From Tissierellia bacterium (GTDB lineage Bacteria; Bacillota; Clostridia; Tissierellales; Peptoniphilaceae), in contig JAUNUQ010000009.1 of assembly GCA_030538075.1 (NCBI GenBank), forward strand, positions 1 through 64,000: DNA of 64,000 nucleotides, in the 5' to 3' direction. A program made the position numbers and the translations under genes. The notes below the pieces were generated by a model that did no database searches, was not told the DNA's origin, and saw only the letters and a program-made list of their open reading frames with translations. Shown piece by piece: positions 16,601 to 24,702 of this stretch (its first letter is position 1; each line of letters starts with the position of its first letter).

Positions 16601-18495
16601 GTCTAGAGCATTATGGAATCGCCAGAAGCATCGGCATGCAGACCTATCGCCTGGCAGTAGAAAAAGGACAATACCCCTTCATACCCGCTTTAGATGAGAT
16701 GTTAAAGGGCGGCCCTCTACTTGATGAGAGGTCCCTAGGCACCATCGATGTGCCCTTATGCCGTGTCGTCGGAACAAAGGGAGCGGGCAGACAAAATGCC
16801 TTTGCCGCTGATTTTATGCCCATACTCCCAGAGGATACGGAATTTGCAGCCAAATGGGCTGCACTCTATCAGAGTCAGCTCAGGGAAGGCCTGCGAGAGC
16901 CTATTCAATGCTATGAATACATGAATCGGTTCTATGTTTCCGAAGGGAACAAAAGAGTCAGCGTGATGAAATCCCTTCATGCCATCAGCATTCGGGGTAG
17001 TGTCACTCGTCTGATCCCGATAGAAAATGAATCGAAGGAAAATAAGATCTATTTTGAATTTTTGGACTTTTACGATGCGACATCACTAAATATGATCTGG
17101 TTTTCAGAGCAGGGGAGATTTAAAAAGCTCGTCGAGATTTCAGGCAAGAAGTGGAGAGAGCCCTGGACCAAAGAGGAGATACAGAGGCTGAAAGTGCTTT
17201 ACTATCGCTTTCGTGCCTTCTACAAGGAGTTGGGTGGAGATCGGATTCACCTGACGACTGGAGATGCCTTTTTAATCTACCTGGAGATATTCAGTGTCAC
17301 CCATGATTTGGACGAACCCTTTCATAACCTAAGACAGGATTTGGTGCATATCTGGAGTGAATTTCAGTCCCAATCGAGGGATGATGGGATCAATTTACTA
17401 TTGGAGCCCATCGATAAACAGTGGATGAATACGATCACCAGCTGGTTTTCCATATCGGACAAAGCCTATAAGATCGCCTTCATACATGAAAGCACACCGC
17501 AGTCCTCCTCCTGGAGCTATCAGCATGAAATGGGTAGGCTCAATCTGGAAGAGCATTATCACGGACAGATCGAGACGAGTGCCTATGCCATTTCCCTGGA
17601 GGCAAAGGATGTGGACAAAGTGCTGGAGAGGGCAATTGAAGATGGAAATCGACTCATCTTTACCACCTCCTCCACCCTTTTGCATCCGAGTGTGCGTGCT
17701 GCGGTCCGCCATCCGGAGGTAAAGATCCTCAACTGTTCAATCAACAGCAGTTATAGCGCCATTCGGAGCTATCATTGCCGGATCTATGAGGGGAAGTTCA
17801 TCATGGGCTTGCTCGCTGGCGCTTTGGGCAAGAGTAATTCCATCGGCTATGTAGCCGAGTATCCAGTGTACGGAATGACGGCCAATATCAATGCCTTTGC
17901 TCTGGGGGTGAAGATGGTAAACCCTGCGGCCAAGGTGGTTTTAAAGTGGTCTAAACTCAAGGATTCCAGCTTAAATCCCAGTTTGCCCTGTGAGACTTCC
18001 TTTATCTCAGACCAGGACATGATCACCCCTGGGGATCATTCGATGGCCTTTGGCTTCTACCACCGAACCGAGGGCAAAGTGGAGAATCTGGCAGCTCCTC
18101 TATGTAATTGGGGCCGGTTTTATGGCAAGATCATCGAGAGCATTTTGGATCGGTCATGGAAAAATGTGAATCCTAAGGGCGCCAGTTCCCATAATTATTG
18201 GTGGGGATTTTCGGCAGGGGTGATCGATGTGATCTTCTCTTCTCGTCTCCCAGAGCCGACGAAAAGACTTGCGAAGACCATGATGGACGCTATGTCCAGA
18301 GAGGAGTTTCAACCCTTTGCCGGAGTACTAATAGACCAATTGGGAAATCTGCGGCTAAATGAAGGGCAGGTCATGGAGCCGATGTCGATTATCCAGATGG
18401 ACTGGCTCATGGATAATGTGATTGGATTTATACCCACCGAGGATGAGGTGGTAGAAGAAGGGCGGCAAATCGTTCGCCTGCAGGGGATTCGATGA
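16597..18495 (+). CDS. Cytoplasmic ParB-like/BMP (nucleoside-binding) fusion protein
   Basis: A 632-residue protein without signal peptide or lipobox. Residues about 85-150 resemble a ParB/sulfiredoxin-type domain (YEYMNRFYVSEGNKRVSVMK). Residues about 285-510 resemble the BMP/PnrA binding-protein family (YKIAFIHEST, IYEGKFIMGLLAGALGK, IGYVAEYPVYGM, NAFALGVKMVNP), whose known members bind purine nucleosides outside the cell. Here the domain must work inside, which suggests a sensor or regulator for nucleosides in line with the rest of the operon. No helix-turn-helix was recognised. The start overlaps lacI (ATGA). Fold calls are by eye; function unknown. Confidence 0.7.
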   Translation: MSLEHYGIARSIGMQTYRLAVEKGQYPFIPALDEMLKGGPLLDERSLGTIDVPLCRVVGTKGAGRQNAFAADFMPILPEDTEFAAKWAALYQSQLREGLREPIQCYEYMNRFYVSEGNKRVSVMKSLHAISIRGSVTRLIPIENESKENKIYFEFLDFYDATSLNMIWFSEQGRFKKLVEISGKKWREPWTKEEIQRLKVLYYRFRAFYKELGGDRIHLTTGDAFLIYLEIFSVTHDLDEPFHNLRQDLVHIWSEFQSQSRDDGINLLLEPIDKQWMNTITSWFSISDKAYKIAFIHESTPQSSSWSYQHEMGRLNLEEHYHGQIETSAYAISLEAKDVDKVLERAIEDGNRLIFTTSSTLLHPSVRAAVRHPEVKILNCSINSSYSAIRSYHCRIYEGKFIMGLLAGALGKSNSIGYVAEYPVYGMTANINAFALGVKMVNPAAKVVLKWSKLKDSSLNPSLPCETSFISDQDMITPGDHSMAFGFYHRTEGKVENLAAPLCNWGRFYGKIIESILDRSWKNVNPKGASSHNYWWGFSAGVIDVIFSSRLPEPTKRLAKTMMDAMSREEFQPFAGVLIDQLGNLRLNEGQVMEPMSIIQMDWLMDNVIGFIPTEDEVVEEGRQIVRLQGIR

Positions 18496-19097
18496 TGAAC
18501 CAGAAGCATGTGTGTATTCTTGCCATCTCCGATGTTCACTCCCGCTCCCTTTGGGATTATTATGATCGATCCAAGCTAAGGGATGTGGATCTGATCATAT
18601 CCTGTGGCGACTTGGACTCGGACTATCTACAGTTTTTAGTGACGATGACGAATGTGCCCCTTCTCTATGTCCATGGCAACCACGATCAACATTATGCACA
18701 TAGAGCGCCAGAAGGCTGCATCAACATCGAGGACCGTGTATATACCCATCAGGGAATCCGCATATTGGGCCTGGGGGGAAGTGTAAAATACAAAGATGGG
18801 CCCCATCAATACTCCCAGACCCAGATGATCTTTCGCATGTACAGCTGTATGGCCAAGATCGCCTTTCATGGGGGAATTGATATCCTCGTCACCCATGCGC
18901 CAGCGGTGGGGATCAATGAGGGTGACAGCCATGTACATGCGGGATTTCGGGCCTTTAATGTCCTATTGAACAAATACAAACCAAAATACTTTCTGCACGG
19001 ACATGTTCACCTAGATGGATATTCATTGGACCGGGTGTCCCAGTGGGGAGATACGATGGTGATCAATGCCTTTGAGAGTTATCAATTTGATTATTGA
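18492..19097 (+). CDS. Calcineurin-like metallophosphoesterase
   Basis: A 201-residue cytoplasmic phosphoesterase. Metal-binding motifs run in order: ISDVHS, SCGDLDSD, VHGNHDQ, VTHAPA and HGHVH. The family hydrolyses phosphomonoesters or diesters with two metal ions; the substrate is unknown. The start overlaps the preceding stop (ATGATGA); the second ATG, 18495, is equally possible. The position in a nucleoside-type operon suggests action on a nucleotide or sugar phosphate, which is inference. Confidence 0.88.
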   Translation: MMNQKHVCILAISDVHSRSLWDYYDRSKLRDVDLIISCGDLDSDYLQFLVTMTNVPLLYVHGNHDQHYAHRAPEGCINIEDRVYTHQGIRILGLGGSVKYKDGPHQYSQTQMIFRMYSCMAKIAFHGGIDILVTHAPAVGINEGDSHVHAGFRAFNVLLNKYKPKYFLHGHVHLDGYSLDRVSQWGDTMVINAFESYQFDY

Positions 19098-19197
19098 GAC
19101 CCATTGATCATTATGAAAGCAGCTATCATATAAAATCAACGAATCAGAATCAAAGGCGGATAGGATAAATACAAAAAATCTAGAATCAGGTACCACA

Positions 19198-19231
19198 CTA
19201 AACGTATCTTGTATCGAATATGTTTAGTAAA
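19198..19231 (+). promoter_or_regulatory. Inverted repeat in the leader of the binding-protein gene
   Basis: ACTAAAC (19198-19204) and GTTTAGT (19222-19228) form an inverted repeat; the right arm includes TTTAGTAAA (19223-19231), the reverse complement of TTTACTAAA found twice before the ATPase gene. It may be a second LacI operator. The region is A+T rich, so chance similarity is possible. Confidence 0.35.
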
Positions 19232-19257
19232 AAAATAAAAGAAAGAAGGGTAGAAGT

Positions 19258-20667
19258 ATGAAGAAGAAATGGATTGCATTGTTTCTGGTCTTCGCGATGC
19301 TGGCCACAGCTCTAGTGGGCTGCCAAGTGACGACAGGTACAGAAACACCGGGAGAAGGAGAAACTACCACTGGTGACGCGGCTGCTCCTGCAGCTGATCT
19401 AGAGGGTAGAGAGACGATTACAATGTGGTTCTGGGGAACAGAACCCTACGCACAAGAGGCGATGAAAGCCGCATTGATCGATCCTTACAACGCATCCCAG
19501 GACAGGTATCAACTGACGGTGGAATACCGACCGAGTGTGGACAGTGATATGAACACCGCACTCGCTGCAAATCAAGGTCCCGATATCGTATACGGATCTG
19601 GTCCCGCATTCGTCATGCCATTGGTTGAAGCTGGAAAATTGGAGAACATGGACAAGTACTCTGAGCAGTACGGTTGGAAAGAGCGCCTTCTGGAGCCATA
19701 CTATGAGTCGGGAACGGTTCAAGGATCTCTGTACAGCGTTCCAAATGGAATCAGCACCATGGGTGTCTTCTATAACAAGAAGGTACTAGCGGACAACGGC
19801 TGGGAAGTTCCAACGACGATCGAAGAGATGGAAAAAATCATGGATGAAGCTCTCGCCAAGGGATTGTACGCTTCCGTCACGGGAAACAAGGGCTGGAAAC
19901 CAGTAAACGAGAACTACGCATCCGTGTTCTTAACACATTATGCTGGGCCAGAAACGGTTTACAAAGCCCTGAAGGGCGAAGAGAAGTGGGAAAATGCCAA
20001 AGTGAAAGCCGCTGTTGAAAAGTCCAAGGAGTGGTGGGACAAAGGCTACTTAGCAGGCAAGGACTATGTGAACTTGAACTTCAGCGAATCCCTAGGACTG
20101 TTGGCAGATGAGAAGTCTCCATTCTTCATTGGACCTACAATCGCATACCAATGGGCGGCTTCATATTTTACTGGAGATAAGACCGAAAACTTTGGGTTTT
20201 TCCCATTCCCTGCCACTGCAGAAGTGCCAAACGAGACCTATACCCTCGGTGCGGCATGTACATTTTCCATCAATGGAAATGTAGCGGATGATCACAAAGA
20301 CGAAGCTGCGAAGATCATAGACCGTATGCTTCAACCGGAGTTTACTCAGATTATTACGACGGCATGGCCTGGTTACTGGGGAACACCATTGAAAGACCTC
20401 ACTACGATTGATACGAGTGAAATGGGATACCTATCCACGGAATTCATTGAGACTGTAAAAAAAGTTTCGGCGGCAGTAAACGAAGGGAACTTTGGGTTCT
20501 ACACCAATGTGTTCTTCCCGGCAGCTACGCAGCAAGAATTCGTCAATATTGAAGAAGTATGGTATGACACCATCGATGTGGATTCCTATCTTCAACGGAT
20601 CGACAAGACCTTTGATGAGGAACTTCAAAAGGGCTTAGTACCGCCGATTCCGCAACCGGCATTTTAA
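19258..20667 (+). CDS. CUT1 ABC importer substrate-binding lipoprotein
   Basis: A 469-residue lipoprotein with signal peptide and lipobox LVGC (Cys22), a Thr/Ala-rich linker, and the family 1 solute-binding fold (ITMWFWG, GPDIVYGSG, LEPYYESGTVQGSLYSVPNG, GVFYNKKVL). It captures the substrate for the two following permeases. The ligand cannot be read, but the downstream enzymes point to a riboside or related glycoside. A strong GAAGGG box precedes the ATG. Confidence 0.92.
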   Translation: MKKKWIALFLVFAMLATALVGCQVTTGTETPGEGETTTGDAAAPAADLEGRETITMWFWGTEPYAQEAMKAALIDPYNASQDRYQLTVEYRPSVDSDMNTALAANQGPDIVYGSGPAFVMPLVEAGKLENMDKYSEQYGWKERLLEPYYESGTVQGSLYSVPNGISTMGVFYNKKVLADNGWEVPTTIEEMEKIMDEALAKGLYASVTGNKGWKPVNENYASVFLTHYAGPETVYKALKGEEKWENAKVKAAVEKSKEWWDKGYLAGKDYVNLNFSESLGLLADEKSPFFIGPTIAYQWAASYFTGDKTENFGFFPFPATAEVPNETYTLGAACTFSINGNVADDHKDEAAKIIDRMLQPEFTQIITTAWPGYWGTPLKDLTTIDTSEMGYLSTEFIETVKKVSAAVNEGNFGFYTNVFFPAATQQEFVNIEEVWYDTIDVDSYLQRIDKTFDEELQKGLVPPIPQPAF

Positions 20668-20673
20668 GAATTT

Positions 20674-20705
20674 GCAGAGTTGGGGGCATTGCCCCCTTCC
20701 TCTGC
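20674..20705 (+). terminator. Intercistronic stem-loop between binding protein and permease
   Basis: GCAGAG (20674-20679) and GGGGGC (20682-20687) pair with GCCCCC (20691-20696) and CTCTGC (20700-20705), with no T run. Such hairpins commonly protect the binding-protein mRNA and lower permease expression. Confidence 0.65.
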
Positions 20706-20729
20706 ACGAACCATTAGGAGAAGTGAACC

Positions 20730-21599
20730 ATGCAAAAGAAACGAAATTGGAATTATCTCCTGATAGCACCTGCGCTGTTGGTGAGTATCTCTATAATCCT
20801 ACTACCTGCGGTATTGACGATCATCGCGTCCTTCACCGATTGGAACGGTATTTCTCCCAATATCAACTTAATTGGACTACAGAACTATCTCGAGCTCTTC
20901 GAGGATCGCGTCTTTTTTATCGCGATCAAGAACAATATCATTTGGGTCGTCCTATTCCTGACGGTGCCCGTCTGTATAGGGATGTTGGCAGCCATGCTAT
21001 TACTGTCTAGAGAGAAGACGAGAAATATCTATCAGATCGCCTTTTTGATCCCCTATGTACTGGCACCAGCTGTAAATGCGATGCTTTGGCAGAATATCAT
21101 CTTTAGCCCCGTTTCAGGTATCATCGGTTGGATTGGGAGGACCTATGGTATTGATTTGGGTTCGCCTCTAGCAGGCATGCAATCGGCGATCTTTGCCTGT
21201 GCTGGGGTCGATATTTGGCACTACTGGAGCTATTTGACGGTCATTTACTTAGCAGCCCTCAGGCAGGTGCCCACAGATCAAGTAGAGGCGGCGAGAATCG
21301 ATGGCTGCACTGGGTGGCAGCTGTTCCGCTACATTTATCTGCCCAATATCCGCTCTACCGTGAGCTTAATGTTTGTAATGATCACGATTGGGTCTTTCCT
21401 CGCCTTTGATTACGTCAAACTATTAACAGGTGGAGGTCCAGCACATGCTTCGGAAGTACTGGGAACCTATGCTTATTCCTTCGCCTTTAGTTCGATGGAC
21501 GTAGGGAAGGGCTCTGCTGTTGGGATTTTTATGAGTATTCTGGGTTTGATCGCCTCGACGATTTACACGAGGATGAGCAAGCGAGAGATGATGGAATAG
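20730..21599 (+). CDS. CUT1 ABC importer permease (MalF-like)
   Basis: A 289-residue membrane protein with about six hydrophobic segments. The EAA loop that contacts the ATPase is seen as EAARIDGCTGWQLFRYIYLP (near 190-210). The opening (LLIAPALLVSISIILLPAVLTIIASFTDWNG) is typical of MalF/UgpA proteins. GAAGTGA lies before the ATG. It works with the preceding lipoprotein and the following permease. Confidence 0.92.
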   Translation: MQKKRNWNYLLIAPALLVSISIILLPAVLTIIASFTDWNGISPNINLIGLQNYLELFEDRVFFIAIKNNIIWVVLFLTVPVCIGMLAAMLLLSREKTRNIYQIAFLIPYVLAPAVNAMLWQNIIFSPVSGIIGWIGRTYGIDLGSPLAGMQSAIFACAGVDIWHYWSYLTVIYLAALRQVPTDQVEAARIDGCTGWQLFRYIYLPNIRSTVSLMFVMITIGSFLAFDYVKLLTGGGPAHASEVLGTYAYSFAFSSMDVGKGSAVGIFMSILGLIASTIYTRMSKREMME

Positions 21600-21608
21600 G
21601 AGTGAGAT

Positions 21609-22451
21609 ATGAAGACTTCAACAAAGGGTAATCAGCTTCGATATGGAATAGCCATCCATATCGTCTTGATCATATTGGCCATCATCTGCCTGTTTCCGAT
21701 CTTTCTAGTCATCGTAAACAGCTTTAAAGAAAATGCAGATATTGTGCGCAGCCCCCTGGAGATTCCCAAGATCTTAAATATAGGAAACTATATTCAAGCC
21801 TGGAAATACGGCAAATTTGGGAAGGGATTTCTAAATAGTGCCATATTGGTCGGCGGCACGATTATTATCGTGCTATTCTGTTCCACTTTGGCAGGCTATG
21901 TATTGGCTGGTCGAAAGATCAAGGGCACTTCGGGATTCATCACATATTTTATGATGGCAATGACGGTTCCGATCCAATTGTTCCTCTTTCCCCTCTACTT
22001 TATCTATGCACGCATGAACCTCATCGGCAATCTGCCTGCGACGAGTTTTATTTTGGCGGCGATTAGCATGCCGTTGGCAGTCACATTAATGCGTACGTAT
22101 TTTATTAATGTACCTAAGGAATTGGAGGAGGCTGCTCGGATCGATGGAGCGACGACTCCCCAGGTCATCTGGCATGTCATGCGCCCTGTGGTTTCCCCTG
22201 GATTGATCACAGTATCGGTACTTGTGGGACTGCAGACATGGAATGAATATCTGATCTCTTCGACATTTTTACAGGGTGAGAAGAGCTTCACTGCCCCCTT
22301 GGGTTTTCTGGCGATGAACGGCGCCTATGGGGCGAGTATGGGAGTATTGATGGCCTCTGCCATGATTTTGATAGGACCCATCATCGTGTTTTTCCTACTC
22401 GCACAGAGAAGGTTTATCGATGGGATGGTTGGCGGAGCAGTCAAAGGATAA
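21609..22451 (+). CDS. CUT1 ABC importer permease (MalG-like)
   Basis: A 280-residue membrane protein with about six segments and an EAA loop EEAARIDGATTPQVIWHVM (near 175-195), typical of MalG/UgpE. It starts nine bases after the MalF-like gene, preceded by GGAGTGA. It completes the importer whose ATPase is at 14403-15518. Confidence 0.92.
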   Translation: MKTSTKGNQLRYGIAIHIVLIILAIICLFPIFLVIVNSFKENADIVRSPLEIPKILNIGNYIQAWKYGKFGKGFLNSAILVGGTIIIVLFCSTLAGYVLAGRKIKGTSGFITYFMMAMTVPIQLFLFPLYFIYARMNLIGNLPATSFILAAISMPLAVTLMRTYFINVPKELEEAARIDGATTPQVIWHVMRPVVSPGLITVSVLVGLQTWNEYLISSTFLQGEKSFTAPLGFLAMNGAYGASMGVLMASAMILIGPIIVFFLLAQRRFIDGMVGGAVKG

Positions 22452-22456
22452 AAAAA

Positions 22457-22516
22457 TCGCCCCACAGACTGCTTGTGCTTGGAAGCGGCAGTCTGTGAGG
22501 CAATTTTCTGTATTTT
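22457..22516 (+). terminator. Hairpin after the permease genes
   Basis: ATCGCCCCACAGACTGC pairs with GCAGTCTGTGAGGCAAT with few mismatches, followed by TTTTCTGTATTTTTT. It may end the transporter transcript in part, leaving the catabolic genes downstream dependent on read-through or on a promoter within 22505-22560, which is A+T rich but lacks a clear consensus. Confidence 0.7.
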
Positions 22517-22576
22517 TTAATTATACAATATTTTGAGAAAAGTGACAAGAAATCTATATTGAATAAAGGAGTAATA

Positions 22577-24700
22577 ATGGGCTTAAATAAATATTATGAT
22601 CGAGTGTATTCCGGTGTACTAGGCAAAATTCTCGGCGTTTACTTAGGTAGACCCGTTGAGGGCTGGACCTATGAGAATATTCAAAAGACATTTGGGGAAG
22701 TGTATTACTATAAAAATCATATCACCGGCGCGCCACTGATCGTTCCGGATGATGATATCTCGGGTACTTTCGTGTTTTATCGTGCTCTCGCTGACAACGG
22801 TTGGGACCCCAATCTGAGCGCAGAGCAGATTGGCGAGGCTTGGCTAAACTATATCGTCGAGGAAAAGACCATCTTGTGGTGGGGCGGATTGAGCCGAAGC
22901 ACGGAACATACCGCTTTTTTAAGGCTAAAAAATGGAATCAAAGCCCCCGAGAGCGGATCCATTGCCCTCAATGGGCGCAGCATGGCCGAGCAGATCGGCT
23001 CACAGATCTTCATCGACACTTGGGCGCTGATCAATCCAAACAATCCGGATCGCGCTGCTGACATGGCCAGAAAAGCTGCCAGCGTCAGCCACGATGGCAT
23101 TGCCATTGACGCAGCGGTCTATTTGGCGGCGATTGAGGCGATGGCCTTTGAAGAAAAAAACCTGGATACCCTGCTGGACCGCGGCCTCGCCTATATTTCC
23201 CATCCACTGCTCATCTCCCTGATTGCAGATATTCGGGAGCAATGTGCGAAGGCGAAGGATTGGAAAGAGGTGCGCCAGTGGATCGCAGATCATCATGGCT
23301 ATGAACGCTATCCTGGCAACTGCCCCATGGTGACGAATCACCTCGTCGTATTGGCGAGCCTTCTCCTGGGAGGAGACGACTTCCAAGAATCCATTATGAT
23401 CGCGACGAGTATGGGCTGGGATACTGACTGCAACGCCGGAAACGTCGGCTGTGTGAATGGTATCCGCTTAGGACTGGAATGCTATGATCAAGGCACAGAT
23501 CTGAGAAAGGCAGTTGGCGACAGGATGTATGTGGTGTCCAGTGATGGCGGCTCCTGCATCAGCGATGCGGTCTTGGAGACGAGAAAACTGCTCATAGACG
23601 CATCTGAATTATGCGGCGATGATTATCAGAGTCCAAAGACTCGATATGCCTTTGAGTTCAGTGGTTCCACCCAGGGCGTGATCCCATATGACTATGAGAC
23701 CGAGGAGCAGAAATTAACTGGAGTAGAGCATGCCCGAGAGAATTACGGCTTGGATGGATGCGCTCTGGTGTATCAAGGCCTTGGGAAGGGAACACATGCT
23801 ACGGCTTGCATCGATACATTTATCGACTTAAACCCAAAGGGAAAAGAGGGTACCAGCTATTTTGATGTCATCTGTTCTCCGACCCTCTACAGCGGGCAGG
23901 ATGTCACGGTCACGGTTCAGGGTATATATGAGCAAAACCCGGACATGATCTTGTTCATTCAACATTTCAATGAAGTGGATGGATTAGAAGTCAAATACAG
24001 CGAGAGATTTCCCCTTGAAAGAGGTGAGAATACGCTGACTTGGACGATCCCCGATCTAGGAGGCCATTCCATCTATCGATTGGGATTACGCCTTTTGTCC
24101 GATCGAAGGGCAGACGGTGCCGTGATCATTAGGACCATAGACTGGGCCAATGCACCGAGGAAATACCATCTCCGAAAATCCATGGAAATGACGCCTTCGT
24201 TGACGCCATGGACGACCTCTACAGCCTGGCTAAAGACTTTCGTATCATCTGCGCAGCATTTCCATCCAGACTACACCACCACTTTCTCCATCTGTCACAA
24301 TGAGGACAATGGTGTCGTCACGACGGGAACCCATGATTGGGACAACTATAGTATTCAATCCAAGATCACCTTCTCTCAGCAAAATGCGGCAGGTCTGGTG
24401 CTTCGCGCTAAGGGCCATAGACAGTATTATGGAGCGGTTTTCACAGAGGGAAAGGCCCGTATCTACAGACAAACAGATGGACTGCGAAGGGTAGTGGCGG
24501 AAGTGGATTATCCCTATGAGATCGACAGTACCTACGAACTGACCTTTGCATCAGAAGGTTCCACGCTGTCCCTCTATGTCGATGGGGCTTTGGTCCTTCA
24601 GGGTGAGGATTCTACCTATGCCCGAGGAGGTGCTGGCTTCGTAGTCGATGGAGGTGCAACTTTAGCAGATGAGATGACCATTGAACGTATAGGAGGATAG
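22577..24700 (+). CDS. ADP-ribosylglycohydrolase-family enzyme with C-terminal lectin-like domain (copy 1)
   Basis: A 707-residue cytoplasmic protein. Residues 1-350 are an ADP-ribosylglycohydrolase (DraG/ARH) domain: GVLGKILGVYLGRP at the start, the metal-binding PDDDISGTF (near 56-65) and WDTDCNAGNVGCVNG (near 280). A middle beta-rich part leads to a C-terminal concanavalin-like module (about 535-707) with GLVLRAKGHRQYYGAVF and ARGGAGFVVDGG. The family cleaves N-glycosidic bonds to ribose using two metal ions. With a sugar importer and nucleoside enzymes around it, a small riboside is more likely the substrate than ADP-ribosylated protein. The ATG after AAAGGAG was chosen; a TTG upstream is in frame. 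Close paralogue follows two bases later. Confidence 0.8.
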   Translation: MGLNKYYDRVYSGVLGKILGVYLGRPVEGWTYENIQKTFGEVYYYKNHITGAPLIVPDDDISGTFVFYRALADNGWDPNLSAEQIGEAWLNYIVEEKTILWWGGLSRSTEHTAFLRLKNGIKAPESGSIALNGRSMAEQIGSQIFIDTWALINPNNPDRAADMARKAASVSHDGIAIDAAVYLAAIEAMAFEEKNLDTLLDRGLAYISHPLLISLIADIREQCAKAKDWKEVRQWIADHHGYERYPGNCPMVTNHLVVLASLLLGGDDFQESIMIATSMGWDTDCNAGNVGCVNGIRLGLECYDQGTDLRKAVGDRMYVVSSDGGSCISDAVLETRKLLIDASELCGDDYQSPKTRYAFEFSGSTQGVIPYDYETEEQKLTGVEHARENYGLDGCALVYQGLGKGTHATACIDTFIDLNPKGKEGTSYFDVICSPTLYSGQDVTVTVQGIYEQNPDMILFIQHFNEVDGLEVKYSERFPLERGENTLTWTIPDLGGHSIYRLGLRLLSDRRADGAVIIRTIDWANAPRKYHLRKSMEMTPSLTPWTTSTAWLKTFVSSAQHFHPDYTTTFSICHNEDNGVVTTGTHDWDNYSIQSKITFSQQNAAGLVLRAKGHRQYYGAVFTEGKARIYRQTDGLRRVVAEVDYPYEIDSTYELTFASEGSTLSLYVDGALVLQGEDSTYARGGAGFVVDGGATLADEMTIERIGG

Positions 24701-24702
24701 GT

